From assembly GCA_027692465.1 (NCBI GenBank), contig JAQEYU010000001.1, positions 1,621,338 to 1,685,337 on the forward strand: 64,000 nucleotides of DNA. Direction: 5' to 3'. The stretch is from Enterococcaceae bacterium OF42-14pH9A (lineage in GTDB: Bacteria > Bacillota > Bacilli > Lactobacillales > Enterococcaceae). The notes under the pieces are model-generated. The model made no database searches and had not been told where the DNA came from. It saw nothing but the letters and a program-made list of their open reading frames with translations. Positions 1 through 8,550 of the stretch are shown piece by piece; within the stretch, counting starts at the first letter, position 1, and each line of letters opens with the position of its first letter. The translations under genes and the position numbers were made by a program.

Positions 1-1
1 G

Positions 2-787
2 GTGGTGACGTCCCATAATGTCAAACACAAAGAACGGACTTTGAATTCCGACTGGCTTTTGATCGGGAAGATGCTGCTGGTGACATTGCCGACAGTCGGT
101 CTGGTCATCGCCCAAAAGGATTTGGGGACAATGCTGGTGTTTCTGGCGATCTTCGGCGGTGTCTTTTTGATGTCGGGGATCAGTTGGCGGATTATTTTAC
201 CGGCAGTGGCAATTGCCGTGATTATCGGCGGCGGCTTGATCTTTTTAGTGATGACAGATTTTGGTCGTGAGTTGTTGTCTCATGTGGGTTTCCATCAGTA
301 CCAGTTCAAACGAATCGATTCCTGGTTGAATCCCTTTCATGATATCCAAGGCTCCTCGATGCAGCAGGCGTATGGGATGATGGCAGTCGGCTCCGGTGAG
401 ATGTTCGGAAAAGGCTTCAATGTTTCCGATATTTACGTTCCGGTGCGGGAATCTGATATGATTTTTACAATGATTGGTGAAATGTTCGGTTTCGTGGGCA
501 GTGCTTTTGTGATCCTGGTGTATTTTGTTTTGATCTATCAGATGGTGAAGGTCTGCTTTGACACCAACAATGAATTTTATACTTACATTTCCGTGGGGAT
601 CATCATGATGATTTTGTTCCACGTTTTCGAAAATATCGGCGCCAATATCGGGCTTTTGCCGTTGACCGGGATCCCACTGCCTTTTATCAGCCAGGGGGGC
701 TCGTCGATCTTGTGTAATATGATCGGGATCGGGCTGATCTTGTCGATGCGCTATCAGGCAGGTGCGCCTAAGGAAAGCCTGTCATAA
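2..787 (+). CDS. RodA/FtsW-type lipid II polymerase (SEDS), 5' truncated by window edge
   Basis: SEDS glycosyltransferases polymerise lipid II into glycan strands together with a class B PBP in the membrane. The visible 261 residues hold about six hydrophobic segments. They include the conserved QKDLGT stretch, the VPVRESDMIFTMIGE-like loop and the C-terminal PLPFISQGGSS motif, which are SEDS hallmarks. The frame is open to the left edge and lacks the N-terminal membrane segments, so the true start lies outside and the GTG at 2 is not a start. The VRESDMIFTMIGE wording and the gene context favour a RodA-type over a divisome FtsW, but I cannot decide between them. Confidence 0.88.
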   Translation: MVTSHNVKHKERTLNSDWLLIGKMLLVTLPTVGLVIAQKDLGTMLVFLAIFGGVFLMSGISWRIILPAVAIAVIIGGGLIFLVMTDFGRELLSHVGFHQYQFKRIDSWLNPFHDIQGSSMQQAYGMMAVGSGEMFGKGFNVSDIYVPVRESDMIFTMIGEMFGFVGSAFVILVYFVLIYQMVKVCFDTNNEFYTYISVGIIMMILFHVFENIGANIGLLPLTGIPLPFISQGGSSILCNMIGIGLILSMRYQAGAPKESLS

Positions 788-824
788 AAAACGGTTGTCT
801 CAGCCGTGAACACAGGAGGATAAA

Positions 825-1181
825 ATGTACACATTGTATTGGTACCCGAAGTGCGGTACATGTAAGAAGGCCAAAGCCTGGCTGGATTCGCAAAAGGTCG
901 CAGTGGAAACCAGCGACATGATCCAAAATCCTCCCAGTGCCGCTCAGTTGTCCAAATGGATGACCGAAAGCGGCTTGCCGATCCGGCGTTTTTTCAACAC
1001 CAGCGGGATGAAGTATCGAGAGTTGGGATTGAAAGACCGCGTACCCAATCTGACACAAGCTGAGGCATGTGCATTGTTAGCGACGGACGGTATGCTGATC
1101 AAGCGTCCGATTTTAGTAAAAGACGGTCACTTTTTGGCTGTCGGTTTTAAAGAAACAGATTACAAAGGAGCAGTCGATTAA
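825..1181 (+). CDS. Spx/ArsC-family thioredoxin-fold protein (YusI-like)
   Basis: A 118-residue protein of the arsenate reductase/Spx family. It opens with a thioredoxin-like beta strand and a CGTC pair (Cys10 and Cys13), the redox switch position of Spx-like proteins. A strong AGGAG precedes the ATG. The next gene, for an H-protein, starts 2 bases after the stop, so the two are probably cotranscribed. In Bacillus subtilis the homologous yusI lies beside gcvH and near metNPQ, and the order is the same here. Its role is not settled in that family. It may be a disulfide-sensing or reductase-like protein rather than a true arsenate reductase. Confidence 0.82.
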   Translation: MYTLYWYPKCGTCKKAKAWLDSQKVAVETSDMIQNPPSAAQLSKWMTESGLPIRRFFNTSGMKYRELGLKDRVPNLTQAEACALLATDGMLIKRPILVKDGHFLAVGFKETDYKGAVD

Positions 1182-1183
1182 TC

Positions 1184-1522
1184 ATGGAAAAGAAATGTTT
1201 GAAAACAAAGGATAATTTGTGGGTATTGTTTAATGGTTCGGAATACGTAATTGGTCTGAGTTCTCAGGCGCAAGAAGACTTGGGCAAAGTGACCTTCGCC
1301 AACCTGCCTAAACCGGGCGCAGCTGTCAAACAAGGCGAGCCGCTGATCGAAGTAGAAGCTGAAAAAGCGGTCCAGGAGTTTCCGGCACCTTTGTCCGGAA
1401 CGATTTCTTCTGTCAATGACAAGATTGCTGAAAATATTGATGTCTTGAATGACGAAGATGAGATGAATGCCTGGCTGGTTGCGTTGAAAGACGTGGATAC
1501 CGCCGAATTCGACAACCTTTAA
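1184..1522 (+). CDS. gcvH: Glycine cleavage H-like lipoyl carrier protein
   Basis: A 112-residue lipoyl-domain protein. The expected lipoylation lysine is Lys61 in the EAEKA turn between two beta strands, followed by a PAPLSG stretch typical of H-proteins (usually about 125 residues). H-protein normally shuttles the aminomethyl group between the P, T and L proteins, but no gcvP, gcvT or lpd is present in the window. Orphan H-proteins in Firmicutes can act as lipoyl donors in lipoyl relay or in sirtuin/macrodomain systems, so that role is at least as likely. The start at 1184 follows the upstream stop by 2 bases, with an aaAGGAG inside the upstream gene as ribosome binding site. Confidence 0.8.
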   Translation: MEKKCLKTKDNLWVLFNGSEYVIGLSSQAQEDLGKVTFANLPKPGAAVKQGEPLIEVEAEKAVQEFPAPLSGTISSVNDKIAENIDVLNDEDEMNAWLVALKDVDTAEFDNL

Positions 1523-1538
1523 AAGCCGTTTTCTGTTC

Positions 1539-1567
1539 AAAAGCCGCCAGACTTTCGGCGGCTTTTT
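1539..1567 (+). terminator. Rho-independent terminator after gcvH
   Basis: AAAAGCCGCC at 1539-1548 pairs with GGCGGCTTTT at 1557-1566 around an 8-base loop, ending in a short T run. It closes the left operon ahead of the methionine T-box promoter. Confidence 0.85.
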
Positions 1568-1633
1568 GAGTGGCGAGCACATGGCGAGGGTTGAAGGGCC
1601 GCGCAATGGCTGGAAATTTCTGAAATTTTCTTG

Positions 1634-1662
1634 TTGACAGTCGGAAAACAGCTTGCTATAAT
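1634..1662 (+). promoter_or_regulatory. SigA promoter of the metNPQ operon
   Basis: TTGACA at 1634-1639 and TATAAT at 1657-1662 with a 17-base spacer: a perfect consensus promoter. Transcription should start near 1669, just ahead of the T-box leader. Confidence 0.88.
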
Positions 1663-1684
1663 CATCATCAATAACAACACAACT

Positions 1685-1998
1685 GAAAGCTTTGAAAAGA
1701 AGAGTACGTTTTGGAGTCGTTCACAGAGAGCCCTGTCAGCTGAAAAAGGGTAACGGAAGAGAAGCAGAAGATGGTCTTTGAGCAGATCAAGTGAGCAGCA
1801 GCAAGCTTGATACGGGCACGCCCGTTACAGCGTCACGGTATACGGAATGCTTCAGGTATCAAAAACCAGCATCAGCCTCCACGTACCGGATGAGGTTATT
1901 ATTGTGAAATAATAACGAACCAAGGTGGTAACACGAAATGACAGAGTCGTTTCGTCCTTTGCAGCAGCAATGCTGTATCGTGACGAGGCGGCTTTTTA
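1685..1998 (+). promoter_or_regulatory. T-box riboswitch, probably methionine-specific, before metN
   Basis: The leader shows stem I landmarks: GAAAAGAAGAGTAC near 1692, then AGAGAGCC, then GAAGATGGTCTTTGAGCAG. The T-box core is GGTGGTAACACG at 1924-1935, a variant of GGTGGNACCGCG. A terminator follows at 1946-1997, where GTCGTTTCGTC pairs with GACGAGGCGGC ahead of a T run. The specifier is most likely ATG at 1771-1773. The same GAAGATGGTCTTTGAGCAG block recurs in the leader before metA, so two methionine operons share it. Uncharged tRNA-Met would stabilise the antiterminator and allow expression. A GAT reading one base to the left is the main alternative for the specifier. Confidence 0.88.
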
Positions 1999-2096
1999 TT
2001 TGTATACTGACAGAAAAGACCAGACCTGTTCTGCAGCCGAGCAGGAAACGGCCGGCTGCATTTTCCCAGACCTGTAAAAGAATGGAGATAACTACA

Positions 2097-3131
2097 ATGG
2101 CATTGATCCAATTAAACAACGTCAAGCGAACCTTTGACGTGAAAGGAAAACAGATCCGCGCGGTGGACGATGTGACACTGGCCGTGGAAAAAGGCGACAT
2201 CTACGGCATCGTCGGCTATTCCGGCGCCGGGAAAAGCACCCTGGTCCGGCTCTTGAACGGACTGGAGCTGCCCACCGGCGGCGAGGTCGTGGTAGACGGT
2301 GAAAACATTGCCGCCCTCAACAAAAAAGAATTGCGGGATTTTCGTAAAAATATCGGGATGATCTTTCAGCATTTCAATCTGCTGTGGTCCCGGACCGTTT
2401 CGGAAAATATCCAGTTTCCGCTGGAATTGTCCGGGATGAAAAAGGCTGAGCGGATCCGCCGGGCCGAAGAACTCATGCAACTGGTGGGCTTGGAGGGCCG
2501 GGGGGATGCCTATCCGAGTCAGCTTTCCGGCGGACAGAAACAGCGGGTAGGGATTGCACGGGCCTTGGCCAACAACCCCAAGATTCTCTTGTGTGACGAG
2601 GCCACCAGCGCACTGGATCCTCAGACGACCGACGAGGTGCTGGATCTTTTATTGGACATCAATCAAAAGCTGGATCTGACCATTGTTTTGATCACTCATG
2701 AGATGAATGTCATCCGCAAGATCTGCAATAAGGTGGCGGTGATGGAGCTGGGGAAAGTCGTGGAGGAAGGTTCGGTAGCTGAGGTGTTCCGCAAGCCTCA
2801 ACAGGAAGTTACCAAACGTTTCGTCCAGCAAGACTTGAAACCAAGCGAAGATCCGGAGGAAGTGCTGGCAGAATTCATCAAAGAAAATCCTGCCGGCACA
2901 CTGTTGACGCTGACTTTCAAAGATGATAACGCCAACGAACCAGTGATCAGTCAAGCAATCCGCCGCTACGATGTGGATGTCAATGTCGTCTACGGCAATA
3001 TCCGCCAAGCCAAGGACGGCTCGTTCGGGACGTTGACTGTGCTGCTGACCGGGGCACCCGAGGCAGTTTCTCAAGCGACTGAGTTCTTCCGTGCCCAAGA
3101 AGTAGGAGTGGAGGTGCTGCACCATGGATAA
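2097..3131 (+). CDS. metN: Methionine ABC importer, ATP-binding subunit
   Basis: A 344-residue ABC ATPase powering D/L-methionine uptake with MetP and MetQ. Visible features are the Walker A GYSGAGKST (residues 40-48), a QHFNLL Q-loop, the LSGGQKQR signature, the Walker B ILLCDEATSALD and a switch histidine in LITHEMN. A C-terminal domain of roughly 90 residues fits the NIL regulatory domain that binds methionine. The open frame continues upstream into the T-box, but the start is placed at 2097, where GGAGATAACTAC precedes an ATG and homology begins. The 3' end overlaps metP by 8 bases. Control by the T-box matches its substrate. Confidence 0.95.
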   Translation: MALIQLNNVKRTFDVKGKQIRAVDDVTLAVEKGDIYGIVGYSGAGKSTLVRLLNGLELPTGGEVVVDGENIAALNKKELRDFRKNIGMIFQHFNLLWSRTVSENIQFPLELSGMKKAERIRRAEELMQLVGLEGRGDAYPSQLSGGQKQRVGIARALANNPKILLCDEATSALDPQTTDEVLDLLLDINQKLDLTIVLITHEMNVIRKICNKVAVMELGKVVEEGSVAEVFRKPQQEVTKRFVQQDLKPSEDPEEVLAEFIKENPAGTLLTLTFKDDNANEPVISQAIRRYDVDVNVVYGNIRQAKDGSFGTLTVLLTGAPEAVSQATEFFRAQEVGVEVLHHG

Positions 3132-3810
3132 GAGTTTTTCTGAGATTTATCTGAATTTCGGCAAGGTCAACTGGGAGCGGATGAAGGAGGCCACAGTAGC
3201 AACCTTGGCAATGACCGTATTCTCGTTGATCGTAGTATTGATCTTAGGATTCCTGCTGGGACTGGTTTTGTACAGTCTCAGTCGTAAAAAGGGCCTGGCC
3301 TATACGGTTTTATACAATCTGGTTTCCATCATCAGCAATATTTTCCGCTCGACACCTTTTATGATCCTGATGGTCTTGATCATGCCCTTCACCAAAGCCA
3401 TCGTCGGCACGATCATCGACTGGCCGGCAGCGCTGCCGGCACTGATTCTTTCGGCAGCACCGTTTTACGCCCGCATGGTGGAAATCGCGTTACGGGAGAT
3501 TTCACCGGGGGTCATCGAAGCTGCCAATGCCATGGGAGCCAACAGCTGGCAGATCATGTACAAAGTGCTGATCCCGGAAAGTCTGCCGGCTCTGGTATCC
3601 GGATTTACGGTGACCGCCGTCTCCATGATCGGCTTTACCGCAATGGCCGGTGCGATCGGTGCCGGTGGGCTGGGCTCATTGGCCTGGTCGGAAGGCTTCC
3701 AGCTGAACAATCAGACCGTGACCCTGGTGGCGACAGTCATCATTTTGATTATTGTGTTTATCGTCCAGGGAGTGGGGGACTTTCTTACCAACAAATTGGA
3801 CAAGCGTTGA
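3124..3810 (+). CDS. metP: Methionine ABC importer, permease subunit
   Basis: A 228-residue integral membrane protein (MetI/MetP family) with about five hydrophobic helices. The cytoplasmic EAA-type coupling loop (EAANAMGANSWQIMYKVLIPESLP) that docks on MetN is clear around residues 138-160. The start ATG at 3124 overlaps metN, which implies translational coupling. It is followed by 123 bases and then the lipoprotein gene metQ. I use metP to avoid confusion with the metI-like gene at 13.9 kb. Confidence 0.94.
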   Translation: MDKSFSEIYLNFGKVNWERMKEATVATLAMTVFSLIVVLILGFLLGLVLYSLSRKKGLAYTVLYNLVSIISNIFRSTPFMILMVLIMPFTKAIVGTIIDWPAALPALILSAAPFYARMVEIALREISPGVIEAANAMGANSWQIMYKVLIPESLPALVSGFTVTAVSMIGFTAMAGAIGAGGLGSLAWSEGFQLNNQTVTLVATVIILIIVFIVQGVGDFLTNKLDKR

Positions 3811-3933
3811 ACATTTTGCAGTAACGAATTCGGGCTTTCGCCGCAAGCTGAACACGATGCGGCTGGGAAAATAAAAAACACCAAGGAAAACGGTCTTGAA
3901 CAAACCGTAAAAAAGAAAAAAGGGGTATTGAAC

Positions 3934-4788
3934 ATGAAAAAAATCATTGGACTGACAGCAACATTCTTATTGGCATTCGGTGCATTGGCCGCTTGCGGCA
4001 ACAATGACAAAGACACGGCCGACAGCGGAACAAACGGCAGCAAAGACGGGGAAACTACTTTGGTCGTAGGTGCTTCACCGAGCCCGCATGCTGAGATTCT
4101 GGAGGCCGCAAAACCGGTTTTGGAAAAAGAAGGAATCAAGTTGGAGGTAAAAACCTTCACTGACTATGTAATGCCCAATAAAGCTTTGGCTGAAAAAGAG
4201 ATCGATGCCAATTACTTCCAGCATATTCCTTATTTTGACAAGCAGGTAAAAGAATACGATTATGACTTTGCCAATGCCGGCGCGATCCACATTGAACCGA
4301 TGGGGATCTACTCCAAAAATATCAAGAGTCTGGATGATATCAAAGAGGGCACGCAGGTCATCACTTCAAATTCCGAGTCCGACTGGGGCCGCATTCTGAC
4401 CATTCTGGAAGAGGCCGGTTTGATCAAACTGAAAGACGGTGTCGAAAAAACGACGGCAACCTTCGATGACATTGCGGAAAACCCTAAGAAGCTGGAATTC
4501 AAACATGACATCGATCCCGGTGTTCTGATTCCGACTTATGAAAATGAAGCAGATTCGCTGGTAGCCATCAATGCCAATTTCGTTTTGAGTGCCGATATGA
4601 ACCCTACCAAAGATTCCTTGCTGCTGGAGGCCGACAACTCACCGTATGCCAATATCATTGCCGTACGCGCCGGTGACGAAAACAAAGACAGCATCAAAAA
4701 ACTGGTAGCAGCACTGCACAGCGATGAAGTGAAAAAATTCGTCGATGAAAAATGGCACGGTTCCGTTAAGATCGTGGCTGCCGACTAA
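3934..4788 (+). CDS. metQ: Methionine-binding lipoprotein (NlpA/MetQ family)
   Basis: A 284-residue lipoprotein that captures methionine outside the membrane for MetN/MetP. The signal peptide ends in a lipobox LAAC with Cys21 as the lipidated residue, followed by a short Asn/Asp/Gly/Ser-rich linker. The mature part carries the NlpA fold (TLVVGASPSPHAEIL near the start, then the NYFQHIPYFD region). An in-frame TTG lies two codons upstream, but the ATG at 3934 fits an AGGGG ribosome site better. A bidirectional terminator follows at 4811, so metNPQ forms a closed operon. Confidence 0.95.
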   Translation: MKKIIGLTATFLLAFGALAACGNNDKDTADSGTNGSKDGETTLVVGASPSPHAEILEAAKPVLEKEGIKLEVKTFTDYVMPNKALAEKEIDANYFQHIPYFDKQVKEYDYDFANAGAIHIEPMGIYSKNIKSLDDIKEGTQVITSNSESDWGRILTILEEAGLIKLKDGVEKTTATFDDIAENPKKLEFKHDIDPGVLIPTYENEADSLVAINANFVLSADMNPTKDSLLLEADNSPYANIIAVRAGDENKDSIKKLVAALHSDEVKKFVDEKWHGSVKIVAAD

Positions 4789-4810
4789 GAACTTTTCAGA
4801 CACACCTTAA

Positions 4811-4855
4811 AAAACAGCAGTGACCGCCGGGGATTCAGGCGGTCGCTGCTGTTTT
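4811..4855. terminator. Bidirectional terminator between metQ and the SDR gene
   Basis: AACAGCAGTGACCGCC pairs with GGCGGTCGCTGCTGTT around a short loop. T-rich tails on both strands let it serve the rightward metQ and the leftward dehydrogenase gene. Confidence 0.88.
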
Positions 4856-4893
4856 AGTGTCTCTTGAAAATGTCCGGGGAAGCAGCCGTTTTG

Positions 4894-5589
4894 CTACCAA
4901 CCCAATAAGCCGTTTTTGTCCTGAAAGGTTCCGGTAGGACCGTTTTGATCCAGTGTTGCCAAGCGGACGACAGCTTCGGTCCCCTCAGTGACGGATTGTG
5001 CGCCGCGATTGAAGTTGCCACCGGTATTGGTAGGTCCGGGATCAGCTGCATTGATCCGCATATTGGGCAATGCTTTTGCATATTGAAGGGTCAGCATTGA
5101 AAGGGCAGCTTTTGAGGAGGCATAGGCCGGTGAAATGACCTTTGATTCCAAAGTTTCCTGATCGGTCTGCTTGGTGAATGAACCTACGCCGCTGGAGACA
5201 TTGACAATTACTGGATTATCCGAACGCTGCAGCAGCGGCAAAAAGGCCTGCGTCACCCGTACGGCACCAAAAACATTTGTGGCAAAGACGGTCTCCAACA
5301 AAGCGGCATCGACTGTTTCAATCGGGCGTCTGTCACCGGGAATGCCGGCATTATTGATCAGGACATCCAATGAGTCTGCCAAGCTTCGATAGTGGGTGAG
5401 GGCTTGGCGAACAGAAGCATCGTTGGTCACATCCATTACCAAAAAATCGCAGCCTAATTCTGCTGCCGCAAGACGCCCCCGCTCAGGATCGCGGCTGGTG
5501 ATGTAAAGGGTGTGTCCGATTGCCAAAAGGCGCTTGGCAGCTTCGAAGCCGAGACCGGTATTGCCGCCGGTAATCAAAATTCTACTCAT
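4894..5589 (-). CDS. Short-chain dehydrogenase/reductase (SDR)
   Basis: A 231-residue classical SDR. It has an N-terminal Rossmann fold TGGNTGLG (cofactor binding), a DVTND strand end, NNAG, an active-site Ser in VNVSSGVG and the YASSK catalytic Tyr-Lys pair. The substrate cannot be told. The open frame runs further upstream, but the ATG at 5589 has AGGAGCG in front and begins the Rossmann fold at once, so it is taken as the start. It lies downstream of moeB on the same strand with a gap of 143 bases and may be read through from it, though nothing ties it to molybdopterin. Confidence 0.88.
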   Translation of the reverse strand: MSRILITGGNTGLGFEAAKRLLAIGHTLYITSRDPERGRLAAAELGCDFLVMDVTNDASVRQALTHYRSLADSLDVLINNAGIPGDRRPIETVDAALLETVFATNVFGAVRVTQAFLPLLQRSDNPVIVNVSSGVGSFTKQTDQETLESKVISPAYASSKAALSMLTLQYAKALPNMRINAADPGPTNTGGNFNRGAQSVTEGTEAVVRLATLDQNGPTGTFQDKNGLLGW

Positions 5590-5732
5590 AAAAATTCGCT
5601 CCTGTCTTTTTGACAACTGTACCTCAGAGCGACTGAAAATGGCAACCAGGAAGGGCTGCCTCAACAAACTGAATTGGGAGCTGTCTGAAAAGCGGGCCCG
5701 CTGAGCATTGCGACAGCTGCGAGTCAAGCGGT

Positions 5733-6830
5733 TTAAGGACGGTCAGACGTATCCAACTGCCGCAGTTTGCTGTACAGTCGTGAGGCGGAATTTTCATCAG
5801 GAAAATCGTAAAACAAAGTCCGGCCGTTTTTGAAGACCGTGATGCTGGGGGGCAGTTGCTTGCCGGCAGAGGGATCTTCGAAGGCGGTCGGCTTTGTCAT
5901 TTTCGAGGAGGCGTTGAGTCTGTCATTGCTGCTTTCTTTGGCAGCAAGGCGAACCAGCAGCGCCAATTTGTTTTGCCGGACGCTCCAGCCGGCAGCGTTG
6001 CAGGCGGCAGCCAGCTGCGTCAGGTCGGTCGGTGTCGCCAGTTGACCTTGATAGATGTGACCGCAAACTTTTTTCAAAGGTTGCGCCACTGTGGCATTAG
6101 CGGCTGGACCGCAGACCGGACAGTCGGCTTTTTTGCGAATTTTGAAGTGCTGCAGCTCACCGGACCAGACATCAGTTACCAAAAGTGTCTGCCAGTCCAT
6201 TTTTTCCGGCTCCAACAGACAGCGGTAGACCAGGCCGATTTGCAGGGCGCTCACCAGTGGGATCAGCGGGGTGATGACGCCGATGGTCTCGCAGCTTTTT
6301 TCAGTCAGTTGGGCCATCTGAGGAAAGGTACACTGCAGGCAAGGGCCGTGACTTGGATTCAGCGCCATCACTTGTCCGCTGGTCCCGGCACAAGCAGCAA
6401 AGACAAAGGGCAGCTTCTTTTCCAGACAGTAGCTGTTGATACTCGCCCGGACCAGGAAATTATCGGTACAATCCAGCACCAGATCCAGCTCTCCCAGCTC
6501 TTGAAACAGAGCCTGATCAAAAGTCATAGCCAACGGAATGACTTTGACGGCCGGATCGATGGCCTGCAGTGCGGCAGCGGCAGCCTGCACCTTAAGTTGT
6601 TTTTTGCGGGCATCTGCTTCGGTAAAGAGGGTCTGCCGCTGAAGATTGGTCAGATCGATGGTGTCGGGATCCACCAGGAGCAATTCTCCAATCCCGCCGC
6701 GCACCAGCTGCTCGGCCGCATAGGTCCCCAATGCGCCGCAACCGACGATCAGCAGGCGGCTTTTATGTAGTTTTTCTTGTCCGGCAGTACCAATCCGGCC
6801 AACTCTTATCTGACGATCATAACGTTCCAT
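5733..6830 (-). CDS. moeB: MoeB/ThiF-type adenylyltransferase
   Basis: A 365-residue E1-like enzyme expected to adenylate the C-terminal glycine of MoaD before sulfur transfer in molybdopterin synthesis. Features: RYDRQI start, glycine-rich nucleotide loop GCGALGTYAAEQL, the DPDTIDLTNLQRQ stretch, the CTDN Asp, two zinc CxxC pairs (CLQC and CPVC) and the conserved Cys in SCETIGVITPL. The C-terminal 110 residues go beyond E. coli MoeB (about 250) and do not look like a rhodanese, since no active-site Cys loop is seen. They may help substrate binding. It is divergent from moaC, which supports MoeB over ThiF. Confidence 0.85.
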   Translation of the reverse strand: MERYDRQIRVGRIGTAGQEKLHKSRLLIVGCGALGTYAAEQLVRGGIGELLLVDPDTIDLTNLQRQTLFTEADARKKQLKVQAAAAALQAIDPAVKVIPLAMTFDQALFQELGELDLVLDCTDNFLVRASINSYCLEKKLPFVFAACAGTSGQVMALNPSHGPCLQCTFPQMAQLTEKSCETIGVITPLIPLVSALQIGLVYRCLLEPEKMDWQTLLVTDVWSGELQHFKIRKKADCPVCGPAANATVAQPLKKVCGHIYQGQLATPTDLTQLAAACNAAGWSVRQNKLALLVRLAAKESSNDRLNASSKMTKPTAFEDPSAGKQLPPSITVFKNGRTLFYDFPDENSASRLYSKLRQLDTSDRP

Positions 6831-6869
6831 GGTAAAATCCTTCCAATCTGTTAAAATGGTGGGGATGAA

Positions 6870-6888
6870 GTTCCGAAATTTTCGGAAC
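6870..6888. promoter_or_regulatory. Perfect 9-1-9 palindrome in the moeB/moaC divergent region
   Basis: GTTCCGAAA-T-TTTCGGAAC sits 40 bases upstream of moeB and about 220 upstream of moaC. Its position and symmetry suit an operator or a small hairpin in the moeB leader. No regulator is known for it here, and no other copy was noticed in the window. Confidence 0.4.
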
Positions 6889-7105
6889 CATAAAAATAAA
6901 GCACTTTATCTTGTGTTCGGAAAGAGCGGCGCAGGCTGTTTTGCGACCGCCTCCCCGCAAGCGCTGCTGTAAATGGCTGCTTCAAACCACAGAAGTTGGG
7001 CGGTCTGCCTTGATTTTGGCAAACAATCAGCAACACCCGGGCTGCCGTGGAAGCTTCCGGACACAATCAGATAAACGCAGAGCAAGCGAGATGGAGGCAG
7101 TATAA

Positions 7106-7582
7106 ATGGACGAATTAACACATTTCAATCACCAACAGCGGGCCAAAATGGTCGACGTCACTGACAAGGATGTGACCTTCCGCGAAGCAGTCGCTGCAGT
7201 CAAAGTCATCATGGCACCGGAGACGCTGCAGCGAATCCACGCCGGCCAGATCAAAAAAGGCGACGTGCTGGCGGTGGCGCAAGTGGCAGGGATCATGGCA
7301 GCCAAAAGAACCAGCGAACTGATTCCCATGTGCCATCTGCTGCCGTTGAACGGTGTGGACATTACGTTTGAAGACAATGGCCAGGACACGCTTGCAATCA
7401 CTGCGACTGCCAAGGTCAGCGGCAAGACCGGTGTTGAAATGGAAGCCTTGTGTGCTGCGCAGATCGCGGCACTCACCGTTTACGACATGTGCAAGGCGAT
7501 GGACCGGGGCATGATGATTACCGATTGCCACCTGGTAGAGAAAAAAGGCGGCAAAAGCGGTCATTTCCGGTTTGAAAAATAA
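7106..7582 (+). CDS. moaC: Cyclic pyranopterin monophosphate synthase
   Basis: A 158-residue MoaC. It turns the MoaA product 3',8-cyclo-7,8-dihydro-GTP into cyclic pyranopterin monophosphate. The family signatures are present: [14 protein letters not shown] near the N terminus, [35 protein letters not shown] and the Lys/Asp active-site region. GGAGG lies 9 bases before the ATG. It starts the rightward molybdopterin genes, but moaE is 545 bases away beyond a terminator and a repeat element, so the transcripts are probably separate. Confidence 0.95.
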   Translation: MDELTHFNHQQRAKMVDVTDKDVTFREAVAAVKVIMAPETLQRIHAGQIKKGDVLAVAQVAGIMAAKRTSELIPMCHLLPLNGVDITFEDNGQDTLAITATAKVSGKTGVEMEALCAAQIAALTVYDMCKAMDRGMMITDCHLVEKKGGKSGHFRFEK

Positions 7583-7732
7583 GCGCTGTCCTGCGGTTCC
7601 TGTTTTCACAGCAGGCCGGATCTCCAGCAGGCGAATAGGAGGCGCCAGCCATACACCGCGAGGATTGGCCGGCAAGCTGGCTTTGGCGTCTTCGGATAAA
7701 TGGCTTTAACTCCTGTCCAGATGAAGTATGAC

Positions 7733-7762
7733 AGCAGCCTGCGGTGTTTCGCAGGCTTTTTT
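7733..7762 (+). terminator. Rho-independent terminator after moaC
   Basis: AGCCTGCG at 7736-7743 pairs with CGCAGGCT at 7750-7757, followed by six T. Confidence 0.8.
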
Positions 7763-7812
7763 GCTGTTGGGGCGAGTGCGGCGCAGCCTGTCTTAAACGC
7801 GGTTTTTTTACT

Positions 7813-7974
7813 AGGGCGTGTCTGAAAACTCCAGTGGCAGATATTTTGGTCCTTTTCACTGCAATCTACGTCGTAAATGCTCGCTTATGCACCACATAAG
7901 CTGCGCTTTACTCCTTGATTTCGGCAAAAAGTCCGCAAAACTCTGGATTCCCCCAGAGTTTTCAGACACGGCCT
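7813..7974 (+). repeat. Dispersed MITE-like repeat, copy A (best preserved)
   Basis: A 162-base element whose ends are inverted repeats: AGGGCGTGTCTGAAAACTC at 7813-7831 against the reverse complement of 7956-7974, with 18 of 19 bases matching. TA lies at both boundaries (7812-7813 and 7974-7975). The interior has a further CTCTGG/CCAGAG hairpin near the right end. No open frame of note. Other copies: 15147, 27323, 37605, 41400, 42253, 45465 and 62844. Confidence 0.85.
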
Positions 7975-8127
7975 AAATGAATTCACCGAAACAGCTCTTT
8001 TGCTTCCCCCAAAGTTTATTCCATAATTTTCACTAAAGCAACTGTATTTAGAAAGGGCTTTCGTATATAATGAGTTGATACATTAAAATTATTCATGATA
8101 TCTAAAAAATAGTAAGAAGGTAGAGCC

Positions 8128-8550
8128 ATGGCACTGATCAAATTGCAAACCGAGCCCATCGACGTTGCTGCCTGTTATGCGCAGCTGAAGGCACCGCAAT
8201 ACGGCGGGATCGTGACATTCTGCGGCACGGTGCGGGAATGGACCGGCCCGTTGCAGACCACTTATATCGAATACACTGCTTATGAAGAGATGGCAGTCAA
8301 AGAATTGGCGAAGCTGGCAGCGCCGATCGAGGAAGCCGGCGGGAAGGTCGTGATTGTTCATCGTCTGGGACCGCTGGCTATTGAAGACGAGGCGGTCTTT
8401 ATCGGTGTGGCAACTGCCCACCGAGCAGCAGCATTTGCAGGCTGTCGCCAGATTATCGAAGACTTGAAAGTTTCCGTACCGATTTGGAAGAAGGAAGTCA
8501 ATCGCACCGGTGACCGCTGGGGAGGAGGAATGGTGGATGAAAGAGCTTAA
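8128..8550 (+). CDS. moaE: Molybdopterin synthase large subunit
   Basis: A 140-residue MoaE. Together with MoaD thiocarboxylate it inserts two sulfurs into cyclic pyranopterin to make molybdopterin. Family marks: GGIVTFCGTVREWT near residue 30, YIEYTAYEEMA, VHRLGPLAIEDEAVFIGVATAHRAAAF, and the active-site Lys region VPIWKKE. AGAAGG precedes the ATG. The 3' end overlaps moaD by 14 bases, as expected for partners made in fixed ratio. Confidence 0.95.
   Translation: MALIKLQTEPIDVAACYAQLKAPQYGGIVTFCGTVREWTGPLQTTYIEYTAYEEMAVKELAKLAAPIEEAGGKVVIVHRLGPLAIEDEAVFIGVATAHRAAAFAGCRQIIEDLKVSVPIWKKEVNRTGDRWGGGMVDERA

Larger units (their letters stand above)
7583..8127. other. moaC-moaE gap: terminator plus repeat copy A
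   Basis: No gene is supported here. It holds a terminator at 7733-7762 and a full copy of the dispersed inverted-end repeat at 7813-7974. An A+T-rich stretch of about 100 bases before moaE is a plausible promoter zone, but no clear consensus is seen. Confidence 0.6.

Noticed and set aside
825..1181. Calling the CxxC protein arsC (arsenate reductase)
   Set aside because: The CGTC pair and the context with gcvH point to the Spx/YusI group; no ars genes are near.
1938..2096. N-terminal extension of the metN frame through the T-box
   Set aside because: It lies in the terminator and leader, lacks a ribosome site and is not part of the MetN family. The ATG at 2097 fits.
5856..6770. 304-codon open frame opposite moeB
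   Set aside because: It is a shadow of moeB, Gln/Arg/Gly-rich without motifs, and moeB has full family signatures.
6889..7105. Moco riboswitch before moaC
   Set aside because: The long leader invited the idea, but I could not match the conserved core of that RNA; only a GGAGG site and small pairings were seen.
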